DNA of 64,000 bases. Source: Pseudoalteromonas phenolica (GTDB lineage Bacteria > Pseudomonadota > Gammaproteobacteria > Enterobacterales > Alteromonadaceae). Shown here in pieces: positions 35,215 to 44,099 of this stretch. The notes beneath the pieces are model-generated. The model made no database searches. It saw only the letters and a list, made by a program, of their open reading frames with translations, and had not been told where the DNA came from. Each line of letters starts with the position of its first letter. Position 1 is the stretch's first letter. The translations under genes and the position numbers were made by a program. The stretch spans positions 62,001 to 126,000 of the forward strand of contig NZ_PNEC01000007.1 of NCBI RefSeq assembly GCF_005886345.1, given 5' to 3'.

Positions 35215-38200
35215 TTAATTTACCTTTTTCAGTAATACTTCTACAGCTTTTTCAATTTGCTTATCACGGCCTTGCTCAACAGATTCAGGGTCGTTTTTAA
35301 CAAGATAATCAGGCATGGTTTGGTTGTTTTCTAAATACTCACCTTTGGTGTTTTTCATGCCCACTTGTGGCACACCGGCTCGGAAGTCACCTGAAATACC
35401 CATTTCCCACCAAACTGCGGTCATTGTACCTGGCACAGGCATACCCACCATTTCACCTAAACCTAATTGATCATATGTGTATGAGAACGCATGGGCATCA
35501 CTGTAGTTACCTTCGTTGATAAGTAAAACAGATGGTTTGTTCCATTGATCTAGCGGATCGCCGTGATACTGACGACCGCGAACATGCATAGTGAAGTACT
35601 CTTCACCACTGAGTAGTTTCGCAAGATCGTTATGTAACCAGCCGCCGCCGTTAAAGCGCGTGTCAACTACAATGGCTTTCTTATCAAAGTGCTTACCAAG
35701 AAGACGAGAGTAAACGGCTCTAAAGCTCGGATCGTTCATACCACGCACATGCACATAGCCCAGTTGTCCATTTGATAACTCTTCGACAAGCGCTTCTCGT
35801 GAGGCAACCCAGCGCTCGTATAATAAGTTACTTATATTTCGGCTTGTTGTAGGCTTGATCACTTCATCAAACAGCTCACCGTTTGTGTCTTCGAAAGTAA
35901 AACGCACGCGTTTTCCGGCAGTATGATCTAATAGCTTAAATAAGTTTTGAGTAGCGTCTAGTTTTACGCCGTTGACCGCTTTTAGAGTCACACCCGCTTT
36001 TACTTGGCTACTCGCTTTGTCGAATGGTCCTTTAGCCAAAACTTCTTCAACTTTAAATGGGTTTACGTCATTAAAAAATAAACCAAGTCGACCCGTACTC
36101 GCATCAGTCGATTTTGCTGCAGGACGGTATGAAGAACCTATGTGAGACGCATTGAGTTCGCCTGTCATTTCTGCAAATAAGTTTGCGAAGTCACGGCCAT
36201 GTCCGATTGAGCTGAGTTTATTGCGATAGGATTTACCGACATCATGCCAATCAATTCCATGATAATCGTCACGATAAAACTTATCGTCAATGACACGCCA
36301 GCTGTGGTCGAACATAAACTCTCGTTCTTTTGCTGCTTGCAGCTGCATAACAGGTTTAGTCGATATAGGTTTAAGTGAAATCTTATTGCCTACCTTGCCT
36401 TGACGTAGGTTACCATCAGCAAGAATAACGATATTTTTTTCATCTTCACTAAAGCTCATGCTGACTCTGCGAGCATTTAGTTTAGCAACCAACTCTGTTT
36501 TTCTGTCACGAATTGAGTGACGCCACAAGTCATAGCCTTTCTCAAAACGGGCAAAATAGTAAAGCGCTTTTGTGTCTTTTGTTAAGTAAGCTTGGCCTAA
36601 ATCTGAGGCATGTAAGGTTAAGCGAGCGGTTCTTCTTTCAATATCATCCCATTCAATATCAAGCTTTTGCTTTTCCTTCTCAGATGTGTCTTCTGATTTA
36701 GCTTTTTCGTCAGATTTGTTGTGTTTTTTTAACTCTTTGTGAAGTGCATATTCTTCTTTAGACATTTTAAAACGATCGTAGCTGTCTTGAGTTAAAAATG
36801 CCGCCATCACATCATATTCACGGCCCCAGCTACCATGATCTCTTTGTCCATAACGAGAGCTAGCCCAAAGTACGGCTTCGCCATCGGTATGCCATGAAGG
36901 GGAAGTGTCACTATAACCCGATAAGCTAATATCGCGAGGTTGTTGTGAACCATCAGATGGAAATACACCTATGTTAGTAACGAATAATCGGCTTCTTGGG
37001 GCGAAATCTGCAGTCATCCAATAGCTATCTGGTGCCCATGCAAATGTGATGTCGCCATCTGCATATGAATAATTGTGTTTCTTACCCAGCGCAACATTTA
37101 CTTTTTTAGATTCACGATCTACGACTTGAATTTCATCACGTGCTGATAAAAAAGCAATCTTCTTACCATCAGGTGAATAAACTGGTTGAAAGCTATCAGT
37201 GTCAGCTTGATGAATGACTTGCTCTGTTAGCTTGGTTGCAGCAAAAAAGTAGTGTTCAGACTCATCGGCAAGCGAAGTTTCATATAAACCCCAGCTGTCG
37301 CCTCGTTCGGCAGCATAAAGTAGTGTTTTGCCATCCTTATGGAAAGACACTGAACGCTCTTGCTGCGGTGTATTAGTAATGGCACGGGTAGTGCCGAATT
37401 TTGTGCTTGCAACAAATACTTCACCACGAGCAATAAAGGCTACTTCTTTGCCGTTTGGAGAAACGGCATACTCAGTGATCTTGCCACCAAGTAATGTAGG
37501 CATCATGTCATCTTCTTGCACATCATTGGCAATATTGATTTTTACATGTTTTGCAGAGCCACCTTTGGAAGTATAAATACTACCATGATGAACAAATGCT
37601 AATGTACCTTTATCACTGATAGATAAGCTACGAACAGGATACTGTTTAAACTTCGTAATTTGCTTTTTGTTATCATCATCTAGATCTGCACGCCATACGT
37701 TAAACGCCCCTGATTTTTCTTCAGACGTGTAGTAATAGGTATTGTTATCAGCCCAAACAGGATTGTGATCACCGCCTTCGAATGAAGTTAATTGAGAGTG
37801 TTTTCCTGTGACTAAATCTTGTAGCCAAATATCACGTGCAAATGCAGACACATCATGCTTTCTAAATTGATTTTCGTATGCCTTTTCATCTCTGTAGAGC
37901 ACGCGTTTACCATCTGGTGCGTACTGCAATTCAGATGCTGGAATGGTCGATAACATATTTGGTGTGCCACCATTTACATTGACCGTGTAACTTTCTGTGA
38001 GTCTAGTTGTTGGGAAAATTGTAGAACTTTTAGAGTCTTGACGAGCTGACGTAAACAGCACTGTTTTGTCATTTTTGTCAAAATCTTGAGGAATATCATG
38101 TGATGAGTGATAGGTTAAGCGTTTTGCTTTACCGCCAGAAGATGGCATAACATAAATGTCTAAATTACCATTTCTATCGCTGGCAAAAGCGATTTTCTTT

Positions 38201-38427
38201 CCATCATTTGACCATATTGGGTGGCCGTCCCAATCACTGTGTAAAGTGAGTGGTCTTGCCGTTCCGCCTTTACTTGAAACTGTATAAATATCTCCTTTAT
38301 ACGAGAAAGCTATTTGTTTTCCATCAGGCGAAATACTGCTGTGCAAAAACCATTCATTGCTTTTTGAAGCATAAACAGATGAGCTCAACACAGCTAATGC
38401 CGATAGCACGTATTTGGCTAAATGCAT
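35215..38427 (-). CDS. Tricorn-like S41 protease
   Basis: This 1070-aa protein has a signal peptide (cleavage near VYA-SKS, residue 20). Two TolB/tricorn beta-propellers follow (about 25-310 and 310-590; repeats such as SPDGKKIAFLSARDEIQV), then a charged spacer, a tricorn core, a PDZ domain (about 790-860) and an S41 protease domain. The tricorn catalytic pairs are visible: Ser761-His762 in NASHIG and the nucleophile Ser976-Asp977 in NYSDAH. The Thermoplasma enzyme is cytoplasmic; bacterial members with signal peptides act in the periplasm on peptides. It is monocistronic. Confidence 0.92.
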   Translation of the reverse strand: MHLAKYVLSALAVLSSSVYASKSNEWFLHSSISPDGKQIAFSYKGDIYTVSSKGGTARPLTLHSDWDGHPIWSNDGKKIAFASDRNGNLDIYVMPSSGGKAKRLTYHSSHDIPQDFDKNDKTVLFTSARQDSKSSTIFPTTRLTESYTVNVNGGTPNMLSTIPASELQYAPDGKRVLYRDEKAYENQFRKHDVSAFARDIWLQDLVTGKHSQLTSFEGGDHNPVWADNNTYYYTSEEKSGAFNVWRADLDDDNKKQITKFKQYPVRSLSISDKGTLAFVHHGSIYTSKGGSAKHVKINIANDVQEDDMMPTLLGGKITEYAVSPNGKEVAFIARGEVFVASTKFGTTRAITNTPQQERSVSFHKDGKTLLYAAERGDSWGLYETSLADESEHYFFAATKLTEQVIHQADTDSFQPVYSPDGKKIAFLSARDEIQVVDRESKKVNVALGKKHNYSYADGDITFAWAPDSYWMTADFAPRSRLFVTNIGVFPSDGSQQPRDISLSGYSDTSPSWHTDGEAVLWASSRYGQRDHGSWGREYDVMAAFLTQDSYDRFKMSKEEYALHKELKKHNKSDEKAKSEDTSEKEKQKLDIEWDDIERRTARLTLHASDLGQAYLTKDTKALYYFARFEKGYDLWRHSIRDRKTELVAKLNARRVSMSFSEDEKNIVILADGNLRQGKVGNKISLKPISTKPVMQLQAAKEREFMFDHSWRVIDDKFYRDDYHGIDWHDVGKSYRNKLSSIGHGRDFANLFAEMTGELNASHIGSSYRPAAKSTDASTGRLGLFFNDVNPFKVEEVLAKGPFDKASSQVKAGVTLKAVNGVKLDATQNLFKLLDHTAGKRVRFTFEDTNGELFDEVIKPTTSRNISNLLYERWVASREALVEELSNGQLGYVHVRGMNDPSFRAVYSRLLGKHFDKKAIVVDTRFNGGGWLHNDLAKLLSGEEYFTMHVRGRQYHGDPLDQWNKPSVLLINEGNYSDAHAFSYTYDQLGLGEMVGMPVPGTMTAVWWEMGISGDFRAGVPQVGMKNTKGEYLENNQTMPDYLVKNDPESVEQGRDKQIEKAVEVLLKKVN

Positions 38428-38513
38428 ATTTGTTTCCTTGAGTTGAATGATACAAAAGTATCAAATTTAATTATTTTTATATTGTTTCATTGTAACAATT
38501 GATTAAAAAATAG

Positions 38514-38550
38514 CGGCTTACTTAAGATGAAACAACACTAAAGTAAGCCG
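38514..38550. repeat. 10-bp inverted repeat upstream of DUF6482-like gene
   Basis: CGGCTTACTT (38514-38523) and AAGTAAGCCG (38541-38550) are perfect complements separated by 17 bases. The repeat lies between the divergent protease and DUF6482-like genes, so it may be an operator. It lacks a T-tract. Confidence 0.6.
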
Positions 38551-38585
38551 GTTTACCTGAAAATAATGCAAATGTTGCTTCAAGA

Positions 38586-38613
38586 TGAACTGATTATTAA
38601 TTACTTCCGTAAT
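38586..38613 (+). promoter_or_regulatory. Possible third ECF-type promoter
   Basis: TGAACT, 16 bases, CGTAAT: the same spacing and -10 as the two motifs at 20527 and 21181, with one mismatch in the -35 (TGATCT). It ends 17 bases before the ATG of the DUF6482-like gene. Confidence 0.35.
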
Positions 38614-38630
38614 ACCACACAGGAGGGCTT

Positions 38631-38927
38631 ATGAAACTTAGCAAACTAGAAAAATTTTTTTTCGTAGACAAACTTGTATATCACTCGCTTGATTTAGCAC
38701 TTTACAACGTCAGTGTGATTATTGATGGCAAAGAAGAAATGGTGACTGACGAAAAGGGAGTAAGGTTGAAAAGTCACAATTTCGTTTCATTGCAAAAAAT
38801 GCTTAAGAATGTCAATGCTAAGCAACAAGTGATGCGACAATTCAGTGCATATGACGAGATGGTTGGAGGGCCTGAAAAAGAAAATAATATGATGGAAATA
38901 CCGTTAGGAAATAATCAACTTTTTTGA
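38631..38927 (+). CDS. Small conserved protein, DUF6482-like
   Basis: This 98-aa cytoplasmic protein has no signal peptide. The features VDKLVYHSLDLALYNVSVII and QFSAYDEMVGGP match the short DUF6482 family as I recall it; the name is from memory. The N-terminal half is probably a small beta sheet after a helix, and the C-terminus is polar. AGGAGGG lies directly before the ATG, so translation is strong. A possible ECF-type promoter and a 10-bp inverted repeat lie upstream. Function unknown. Confidence 0.8.
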   Translation: MKLSKLEKFFFVDKLVYHSLDLALYNVSVIIDGKEEMVTDEKGVRLKSHNFVSLQKMLKNVNAKQQVMRQFSAYDEMVGGPEKENNMMEIPLGNNQLF

Positions 38928-39158
38928 TGCTTTTAGGGTTAACTCTAGCTTTTAAAATTCAAATTTTACATCTTTTTCTCTATTAAATTTTAAATTCTTA
39001 ATTTTTATCAAATCGTTGCGCTCTAAATTTCATTGTTAATCAATTGCTATCCGAATTAAATTTATATTCAATTTTTTTTAATGATTTTTTAAATAATTCT
39101 GATCTACTTTAAATTTCTCTGCGTAATTTTGTATGAATTTTACACTAAGAGGAATGAA

Positions 39159-41345
39159 GTGGTGATTAAATCAATCAAATTGGGAGCCATCGTAGGGCTT
39201 TCGTTGATCATGTTCGGCTGTAGCGACGATGATGATAAAAAAACAGAAATACAACCTCAACTGCCTGAGGTTGCCACAATTGTCGACGTAGCCGCTGCAA
39301 ATGGTAACTTTACAACACTGGTGTCTTTACTTGAGGCAACGAACCTAGACGATACGTTAGATAATGAAAGTGCAAATTTCACCGTATTTGCGCCAACAGA
39401 CGAGGCTTTTGCAGCATTAGGGCAAGAAACACTCGACGCACTTGCTGCTGACCCTGATACGCTATCTAAAATACTTACATATCACGTTTTGGCGAGCAAA
39501 GTAGAAGCCGATGCTGCGTTAGCTAGCGCAGGAAATGCTGTAGCAACTGTAAATGGTGCCAATATAGCGCTGTCTTTATCTGGCGACAATCTATTGGTCA
39601 ATACCAGTACCGTTACAGCAACCGATGTAATGGCTGAGAATGGCGTTATTCATGTAATCGATGCTGTTTTAATGCCTCCTGCACCAACGAGCTCAGATGT
39701 TAATATTGTTGAAACTGCAAAAGCAGCGGGTAACTTCACGACATTAATTGCTGCACTTGAAAGAACCGGTTTAGATGCTGTGTTAGCTGACGAATCTGGT
39801 TCATTTACTGTGTTTGCTCCGACTGATGATGCATTTGCAGCAGTGGGCACTAAGTTAATTAATACCTTACTAGCAAACCCAGACGTGTTGTCTGATATCC
39901 TAAAGCAGCATGTTCTGCCTCTCAATGCTGACTCAGTAACAGCAATGACGCTTAACGGTAAATCTGTTAAAACGGTACTGGAAAATGAGTTGGCCATTTC
40001 TATCAATGCTGAGTCAGACTCATTGTTATTTGGCGGCGCTAAAATTGTTACTAAGGACATAGTAACCTCTAACGGTACAATTCATGTTATCGACAGTGTC
40101 ATAGTCAACGACGTTGAACTGCCACAAAGCTACGGTACGATCGCCGATGTTGCGACTGAGAATGGTAGTTTCACTACACTACTTTCTTTACTAGGTGCAA
40201 CTGGACTTGACGAGCTTGTTGCTGATCCAACTAAAACCTTTACTGTGTTTGCACCAACAGATGCTGCTTTTTCTGCTCTAAGCAGCGAAACGCTTACAGC
40301 ACTGCAGAATGACACTGAATTACTCAGCAGTGTATTGCTATACCACGTTATTGCAGATCAAAAAGTTATGTCTGACGGTGCAGTTTCTGTAGCAAACAGC
40401 GAAGATAACTTTGCGACGATGGCAAATGAAGGTAAAACTGCATTGACATATCAAAATTCTAAATTGTTTATTAACGACGCTTTGGTTTCTGCTGCGAATG
40501 TAATGGCCGACAATGGTGTGATACACGTCATTGATAAAGTGATTACTCCTCCTGCAGAAATGGGTGAGCCGACTAAAACAGTAGTTGAAACTGCGGTAGA
40601 AACATCTAGTTTATCGACTTTAGTAACTGCGCTTCAACAGGCTGAACTTGTCGATGCACTCAGTGATTCAGAAGCCAATTTTACTGTATTTGCCCCTACA
40701 AATGCAGCCTTTAAGAAAATCCCAGCCGCTGATTTAACGGCACTGTTAGCTGACAAAGATGCATTAACAGCAGTATTAAAACAGCATGTATTAGCTTCGT
40801 CGGTCAGTAGTTTGAATGCTTTTGCAGCTAATGGTAAAGAAGTTGAAACTTTACAAGGTAATAAGTTAACAGTAAGCCTTGTAGATTTTGCGGGCGTATC
40901 TAACACCGAAAACGATGCTGTAACTTACAGTAAAGAAAATGGTGTTCTCGTAACTGGTGCAGCTGCTGAAATGGCAGGTAAGACTCTATATGTTTTTGAC
41001 AACGATTTAGAAAACTCAATGAGTCAATGTAATGATGCTTGTGCGACTAATTGGCCGCCAGTTATCGCAACTAACGAACAAATCGCAAATGTACCAGGCT
41101 TGTCATTAGTAGAAAGAGCAGATGGTATGTTGCAAGTTGCTTACTTAGGTAGACCGCTTTATAGCTATATTCAAGATGAAGCTGCTGGTGATATGAAAGG
41201 TGATGCTGTTGGAGATGTATGGTGGGCAGTTAAACTACCAACTTCAGGTTTACAGATTGAAGGCGCTAATGTCACAACGACAGACATTTATACTTCTAAT
41301 GGGGTTGTTCACTTAATTGATACGGTAATCACAAACGTTCAATAA
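39159..41345 (+). CDS. Lipoprotein with four fasciclin domains and a nested domain
   Basis: This 728-aa protein starts at GTG 39159, six bases after AGAGG, and has a lipobox (LIMFGC) followed by an acidic DDDD stretch. Four FAS1 (fasciclin) domains follow, starting near residues 40, 179, 325 and 472, each with FTVFAPTxxAF and a closing NGxIHVIDxV. The fourth is interrupted after LTVSL by about 95 residues of the secreted-repeat type (COG4315; YVFDNDLENSMSQCNDACATNWPP, then GDVWWAVKLP, about 607-690), then resumes with LQIEGANV and ends NGVVHLIDTVI. It is probably a surface adhesion protein. Confidence 0.88.
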   Translation: MVIKSIKLGAIVGLSLIMFGCSDDDDKKTEIQPQLPEVATIVDVAAANGNFTTLVSLLEATNLDDTLDNESANFTVFAPTDEAFAALGQETLDALAADPDTLSKILTYHVLASKVEADAALASAGNAVATVNGANIALSLSGDNLLVNTSTVTATDVMAENGVIHVIDAVLMPPAPTSSDVNIVETAKAAGNFTTLIAALERTGLDAVLADESGSFTVFAPTDDAFAAVGTKLINTLLANPDVLSDILKQHVLPLNADSVTAMTLNGKSVKTVLENELAISINAESDSLLFGGAKIVTKDIVTSNGTIHVIDSVIVNDVELPQSYGTIADVATENGSFTTLLSLLGATGLDELVADPTKTFTVFAPTDAAFSALSSETLTALQNDTELLSSVLLYHVIADQKVMSDGAVSVANSEDNFATMANEGKTALTYQNSKLFINDALVSAANVMADNGVIHVIDKVITPPAEMGEPTKTVVETAVETSSLSTLVTALQQAELVDALSDSEANFTVFAPTNAAFKKIPAADLTALLADKDALTAVLKQHVLASSVSSLNAFAANGKEVETLQGNKLTVSLVDFAGVSNTENDAVTYSKENGVLVTGAAAEMAGKTLYVFDNDLENSMSQCNDACATNWPPVIATNEQIANVPGLSLVERADGMLQVAYLGRPLYSYIQDEAAGDMKGDAVGDVWWAVKLPTSGLQIEGANVTTTDIYTSNGVVHLIDTVITNVQ

Positions 41346-41361
41346 TCTTTTCCCAATCTCT

Positions 41362-41400
41362 AGCGCCTTACATATGGACTTATGGGGGCGCTTTTTTATT
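41362..41400 (+). terminator. Terminator after fasciclin gene
   Basis: An outer stem AGCGCC / GGCGCT, with a further CATA/TATG pairing inside, is followed by TTTTTTATT. Confidence 0.7.
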
Positions 41401-41433
41401 GTACAGTAATTTTAATTTTGCTAATTTGATTTT

Positions 41434-41451
41434 CTGCTGAAAATTCAGCAG
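41434..41451. repeat. 18-bp perfect palindrome
   Basis: CTGCTGAA-AA-TTCAGCAG, in the space between the fasciclin terminator and the degraded cysteine-rich frame. It could be an operator left from a lost gene. Confidence 0.45.
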
Positions 41452-41470
41452 GGAAACATCAAAATGAAAT

Positions 41471-41737
41471 TAAACCTATCATAGAAAAAGCTAAGTGGCA
41501 GACAATAATACCTTACAAATCAGCTAACCCCCTAATATAGCCAGCGGTACATTCACTCAAATTCAACAATTATGCTCACCAACTGCAGAAAATTTATGCA
41601 ATAACACTGATGTATTTAGAGGATGCCCAACAGGCGCTGACTGTTACAGTAGCCCGCAATACGCATGTATAGATCCAAAAAGTAAGCGCTTGCGCCGAGG
41701 AATTAACTCGGCGCGATTCGAACTGGGTAAAGGCTAA
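41471..41737 (+). pseudogene. Degraded cysteine-rich coding remnant
   Basis: A frame with no start codon runs from after the stop at 41525 to a stop at 41735 (69 codons). It reads like real protein: TQIQQLCSPTAENLCNNTDV, RGCPTGADCYSSP, then YACIDPKSKRL, with five cysteines. Upstream in the same frame, past that stop, lies VADNNTLQIS. This looks like the C-terminus of a decayed secreted protein. Its end overlaps the 3' end of the kinase on the other strand. I cannot name the family. Confidence 0.4.
41692..41714. terminator. Hairpin at the 3' end of the kinase gene
   Basis: GCGCCGAG / CTCGGCGC with a seven-base loop (GAATTAA) that contains the kinase stop codon. It is G+C-rich but lacks a T-tract on either strand, so it is a weak terminator or an RNA-protecting stem. 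Confidence 0.5.
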
Positions 41738-43337
41738 GAACCCGAATTATCTCTTGTTCAGAAATTGGCTTAGCAACAAAATCATCCATTCCAACTGCGA
41801 AGCACTGCTCTTTATCAGTATCAAAGGTATTAGCTGTCATGGCAACAATGGTAGGACGTTGCTGTTTATATCGATGAATGATCGCCTTAGTTGCATCATA
41901 GCCATTCATGACAGGCATTTGAATATCCATAAATATAAAGCTGTAATGCTTTTTTTCTAACTTCTCTAAGGCGACTTGTCCGTTTTCAGCAATATCAAAC
42001 TCATACCCTAACTTTGCTAATAATAACCCCGCCACCTTCTGATTAATGAGGTTGTCTTCTACAATTAAAATACTGTGAGGTTGCAGCTTTAAGTCGTGTT
42101 TAATGTCTGGAGCTTGGTGGGTGTTCGAAGAAAGTGGAGTTAACTCAGAGACCACTTTTAATGGCAGTGTAACTATGAATTTAGTGCCTTGCTCTTGTTT
42201 ACTTTCAACTTTAATGTTTCCGCACATAGCTTTTGCAAGCTTTGAAGTAATAGCTAAGCCGAGGCCTGTTCCGCCATATTGACGCGTCGTTGAGCCATCA
42301 CCTTGCACAAAAGGCTCAAACAACCAAGTTTGGGCATCTTCTGACATGCCTGGACCAGTATCAGAAACTTCGATATTTAAGTTAAAAAGGTTATTAGCGT
42401 CGCTCTGACCATTAACAATGATTGAGATTTCGCCTTGCTCAGTGAATTTAACTGCATTATTAAGAATATTACTTAATAATTGATTAATTCTAAGTGTATC
42501 GCCAATTAATTGTCTCGGTACATTTGGACTTATCTGACATTTTAAACATAACTTTTTATCTTTTATGACTTTCTTAATGGGTTGCAGTAAAGCTTTAAAG
42601 AAGTCATTCACAACAAAAGGGGTAGTCAGTATTTTTATATTATTTGTATCTATCTGGCTGTATTCTAGTACATCATTTACGACGTTTAGTAAATTATGTG
42701 TGCTGTCGTAAATGGTCGTCAGCATATCGAATTGGGTTTGCTCTAACTCAGTGCTTTGTAACAACTTAACCAAGCTTAAAATCCCGTTCATGGGGGTTTT
42801 AAGTTCATGAGACATATTCCCCAAAAACTCTGATTTTAATTGATTGGAACGTAATAGAACTTGCGCTTCATTTTTTAATTTTATGCGCTTATGTTCTTGT
42901 TCTTTTGTTATCAATAAGCGTTTTACTGCGGCACTAAACAGTTCAATAAGTATCAGCGATGATGAGCTAAAAGCTTGATTCTGCTGTAAGAAGACAAGTG
43001 TGTTTGCTTTATCATTTTCTAGAGGAAGAATTTGATAGGTGAGATAAAAATCAATCTGGTTAAGTTTAATGATTGTATTGTTTTTCAACTCTTTAATAGA
43101 AAGCTTGTTTATTTCACTAATAAGTGAGTCTTCACTGTCTCCGTATAGATAATCAGTTTGACCGTTACTATGGATCATTAAGCAATGATCAAAGTTTAAA
43201 GTCCAAAGTAACTTGTTTACGGCATTGAGCAAGATAGTTTTAGATGACAAATCACTATGCATACTCTCATCAGCTAAATTGCTGGTGAGTTCGATTAAAG
43301 AAGATAATTGATAAGAGTCAGTTATACTGCTTTTCAT
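41703..43337 (-). CDS. Soluble hybrid histidine kinase
   Basis: This 544-aa protein has no membrane segment. Residues about 15-150 look like a GAF-type sensor fold. HisKA follows, with His177 in GNMSHELKTPMNG, then the ATPase domain (DTGPGMSEDAQ, GGTGLGLAITSKLA) and a receiver with Asp471 in FMDIQMPVMNG and Lys in VAKPIS. It starts two bases after the AhpD-like gene, so they are one operon. The linked AhpD-like protein hints at a redox or peroxide cue. No DNA-binding regulator is nearby, so the output is unknown. Confidence 0.9.
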   Translation of the reverse strand: MKSSITDSYQLSSLIELTSNLADESMHSDLSSKTILLNAVNKLLWTLNFDHCLMIHSNGQTDYLYGDSEDSLISEINKLSIKELKNNTIIKLNQIDFYLTYQILPLENDKANTLVFLQQNQAFSSSSLILIELFSAAVKRLLITKEQEHKRIKLKNEAQVLLRSNQLKSEFLGNMSHELKTPMNGILSLVKLLQSTELEQTQFDMLTTIYDSTHNLLNVVNDVLEYSQIDTNNIKILTTPFVVNDFFKALLQPIKKVIKDKKLCLKCQISPNVPRQLIGDTLRINQLLSNILNNAVKFTEQGEISIIVNGQSDANNLFNLNIEVSDTGPGMSEDAQTWLFEPFVQGDGSTTRQYGGTGLGLAITSKLAKAMCGNIKVESKQEQGTKFIVTLPLKVVSELTPLSSNTHQAPDIKHDLKLQPHSILIVEDNLINQKVAGLLLAKLGYEFDIAENGQVALEKLEKKHYSFIFMDIQMPVMNGYDATKAIIHRYKQQRPTIVAMTANTFDTDKEQCFAVGMDDFVAKPISEQEIIRVLSLYPVRIAPS

Positions 43338-43339
43338 AA

Positions 43340-43912
43340 TTAGACTACGATATTGTCTTTAAGTAAGTTTGCAAATTCTTCATCAACGACTAACATCATA
43401 CCCTGAGCTAAGGTATTAGAGTAATTGACCACACTAGCAAGAGACATGAGTTCAAACACTTGGTTTTTGGTTAAGCCATTGTTTAATAAACTTAGATGAT
43501 CTTGCTCAGTGACAGAAGTATTATTTGTCGCCATTTTAACAGCAAAGTCTATAGCCACTTTGACGCGTTTAGGGCTTAACTCAGATGATTTTTGTAGCAC
43601 TTGGTTGATGGTTTCGTCATCAATATTTAAATATTTGCACATAGCACAGTGGATAGAAGTGCAGTAGACACATTCACGCTCGTTCGATATAGCAATGAAC
43701 ACTAACTCTTTGAGTGCGCGAGGCAATTCACCAGTAAGTAAAACATTTTTAAGCAGTGCCCAAGTAGTAGAGAGAATGTGCGGGTTGTATTTACCTAGTA
43801 CTTTAAAATAATCGACAAGCCCTGCATTGCCTAAGTGTTCAAATATATCATCGTATATTTCTTTGACTTTACTATCAGAATCAGCGTACTCCAACGTATC
43901 GTAAATACTCAT
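43340..43912 (-). CDS. AhpD/carboxymuconolactone-decarboxylase-like protein
   Basis: This 190-aa helical protein has the AhpD-type motif CxxCxxxH in ERECVYCTSIHCAMC, with a glutamate just before it, so it is more likely a thiol-disulfide/peroxidase-linked protein than a decarboxylase. The N-terminus (DSKVKEIYDDI) and SNTLAQGMML near the end fit the family. It is the first gene of a two-gene operon with a soluble hybrid kinase, spaced by two bases, which suggests a redox signalling pair. Confidence 0.85.
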   Translation of the reverse strand: MSIYDTLEYADSDSKVKEIYDDIFEHLGNAGLVDYFKVLGKYNPHILSTTWALLKNVLLTGELPRALKELVFIAISNERECVYCTSIHCAMCKYLNIDDETINQVLQKSSELSPKRVKVAIDFAVKMATNNTSVTEQDHLSLLNNGLTKNQVFELMSLASVVNYSNTLAQGMMLVVDEEFANLLKDNIVV

Positions 43913-43991
43913 ACCAAGTTCGCTCCTTCAGTTCGATGATATTTAAAAAATTCATATCTTAAATCTTAGTTCTTTTTCATCAGATAAAAAG

Positions 43992-44091
43992 AAAAAACGA
44001 CAAATTTTATCATTAGGTATGATTAGTAACTTTGCACTGAAAACTTAGCTCGAGTTTCTGAAATTTCTGAATAAGTAAAATGTCGTTTTTT
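43992..44091. repeat. Long-spaced inverted repeat
   Basis: AAAAAACGACA (43992-44002) and TGTCGTTTTTT (44081-44091) are complementary with a 78-base spacer; pairing extends inward (TTTTAT / GTAAAA) with a two-base bulge. It lies between the end of the solute-binding gene and the AhpD promoter, so it could form a long hairpin or a looping operator. Confidence 0.4.
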
Positions 44092-44099
44092 TTACTACG

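Noticed and set aside
39650..40060. 136-codon minus-strand frame opposite the fasciclin gene
   Set aside because: Low-complexity serine/alanine/valine product that mirrors the repeats of the real gene; no ribosome site. It is an antisense shadow.
39159..41345. Fasciclin repeats as a DNA tandem repeat
   Set aside because: The four units are related in protein sequence only; their DNA has diverged and shows no repeated blocks.
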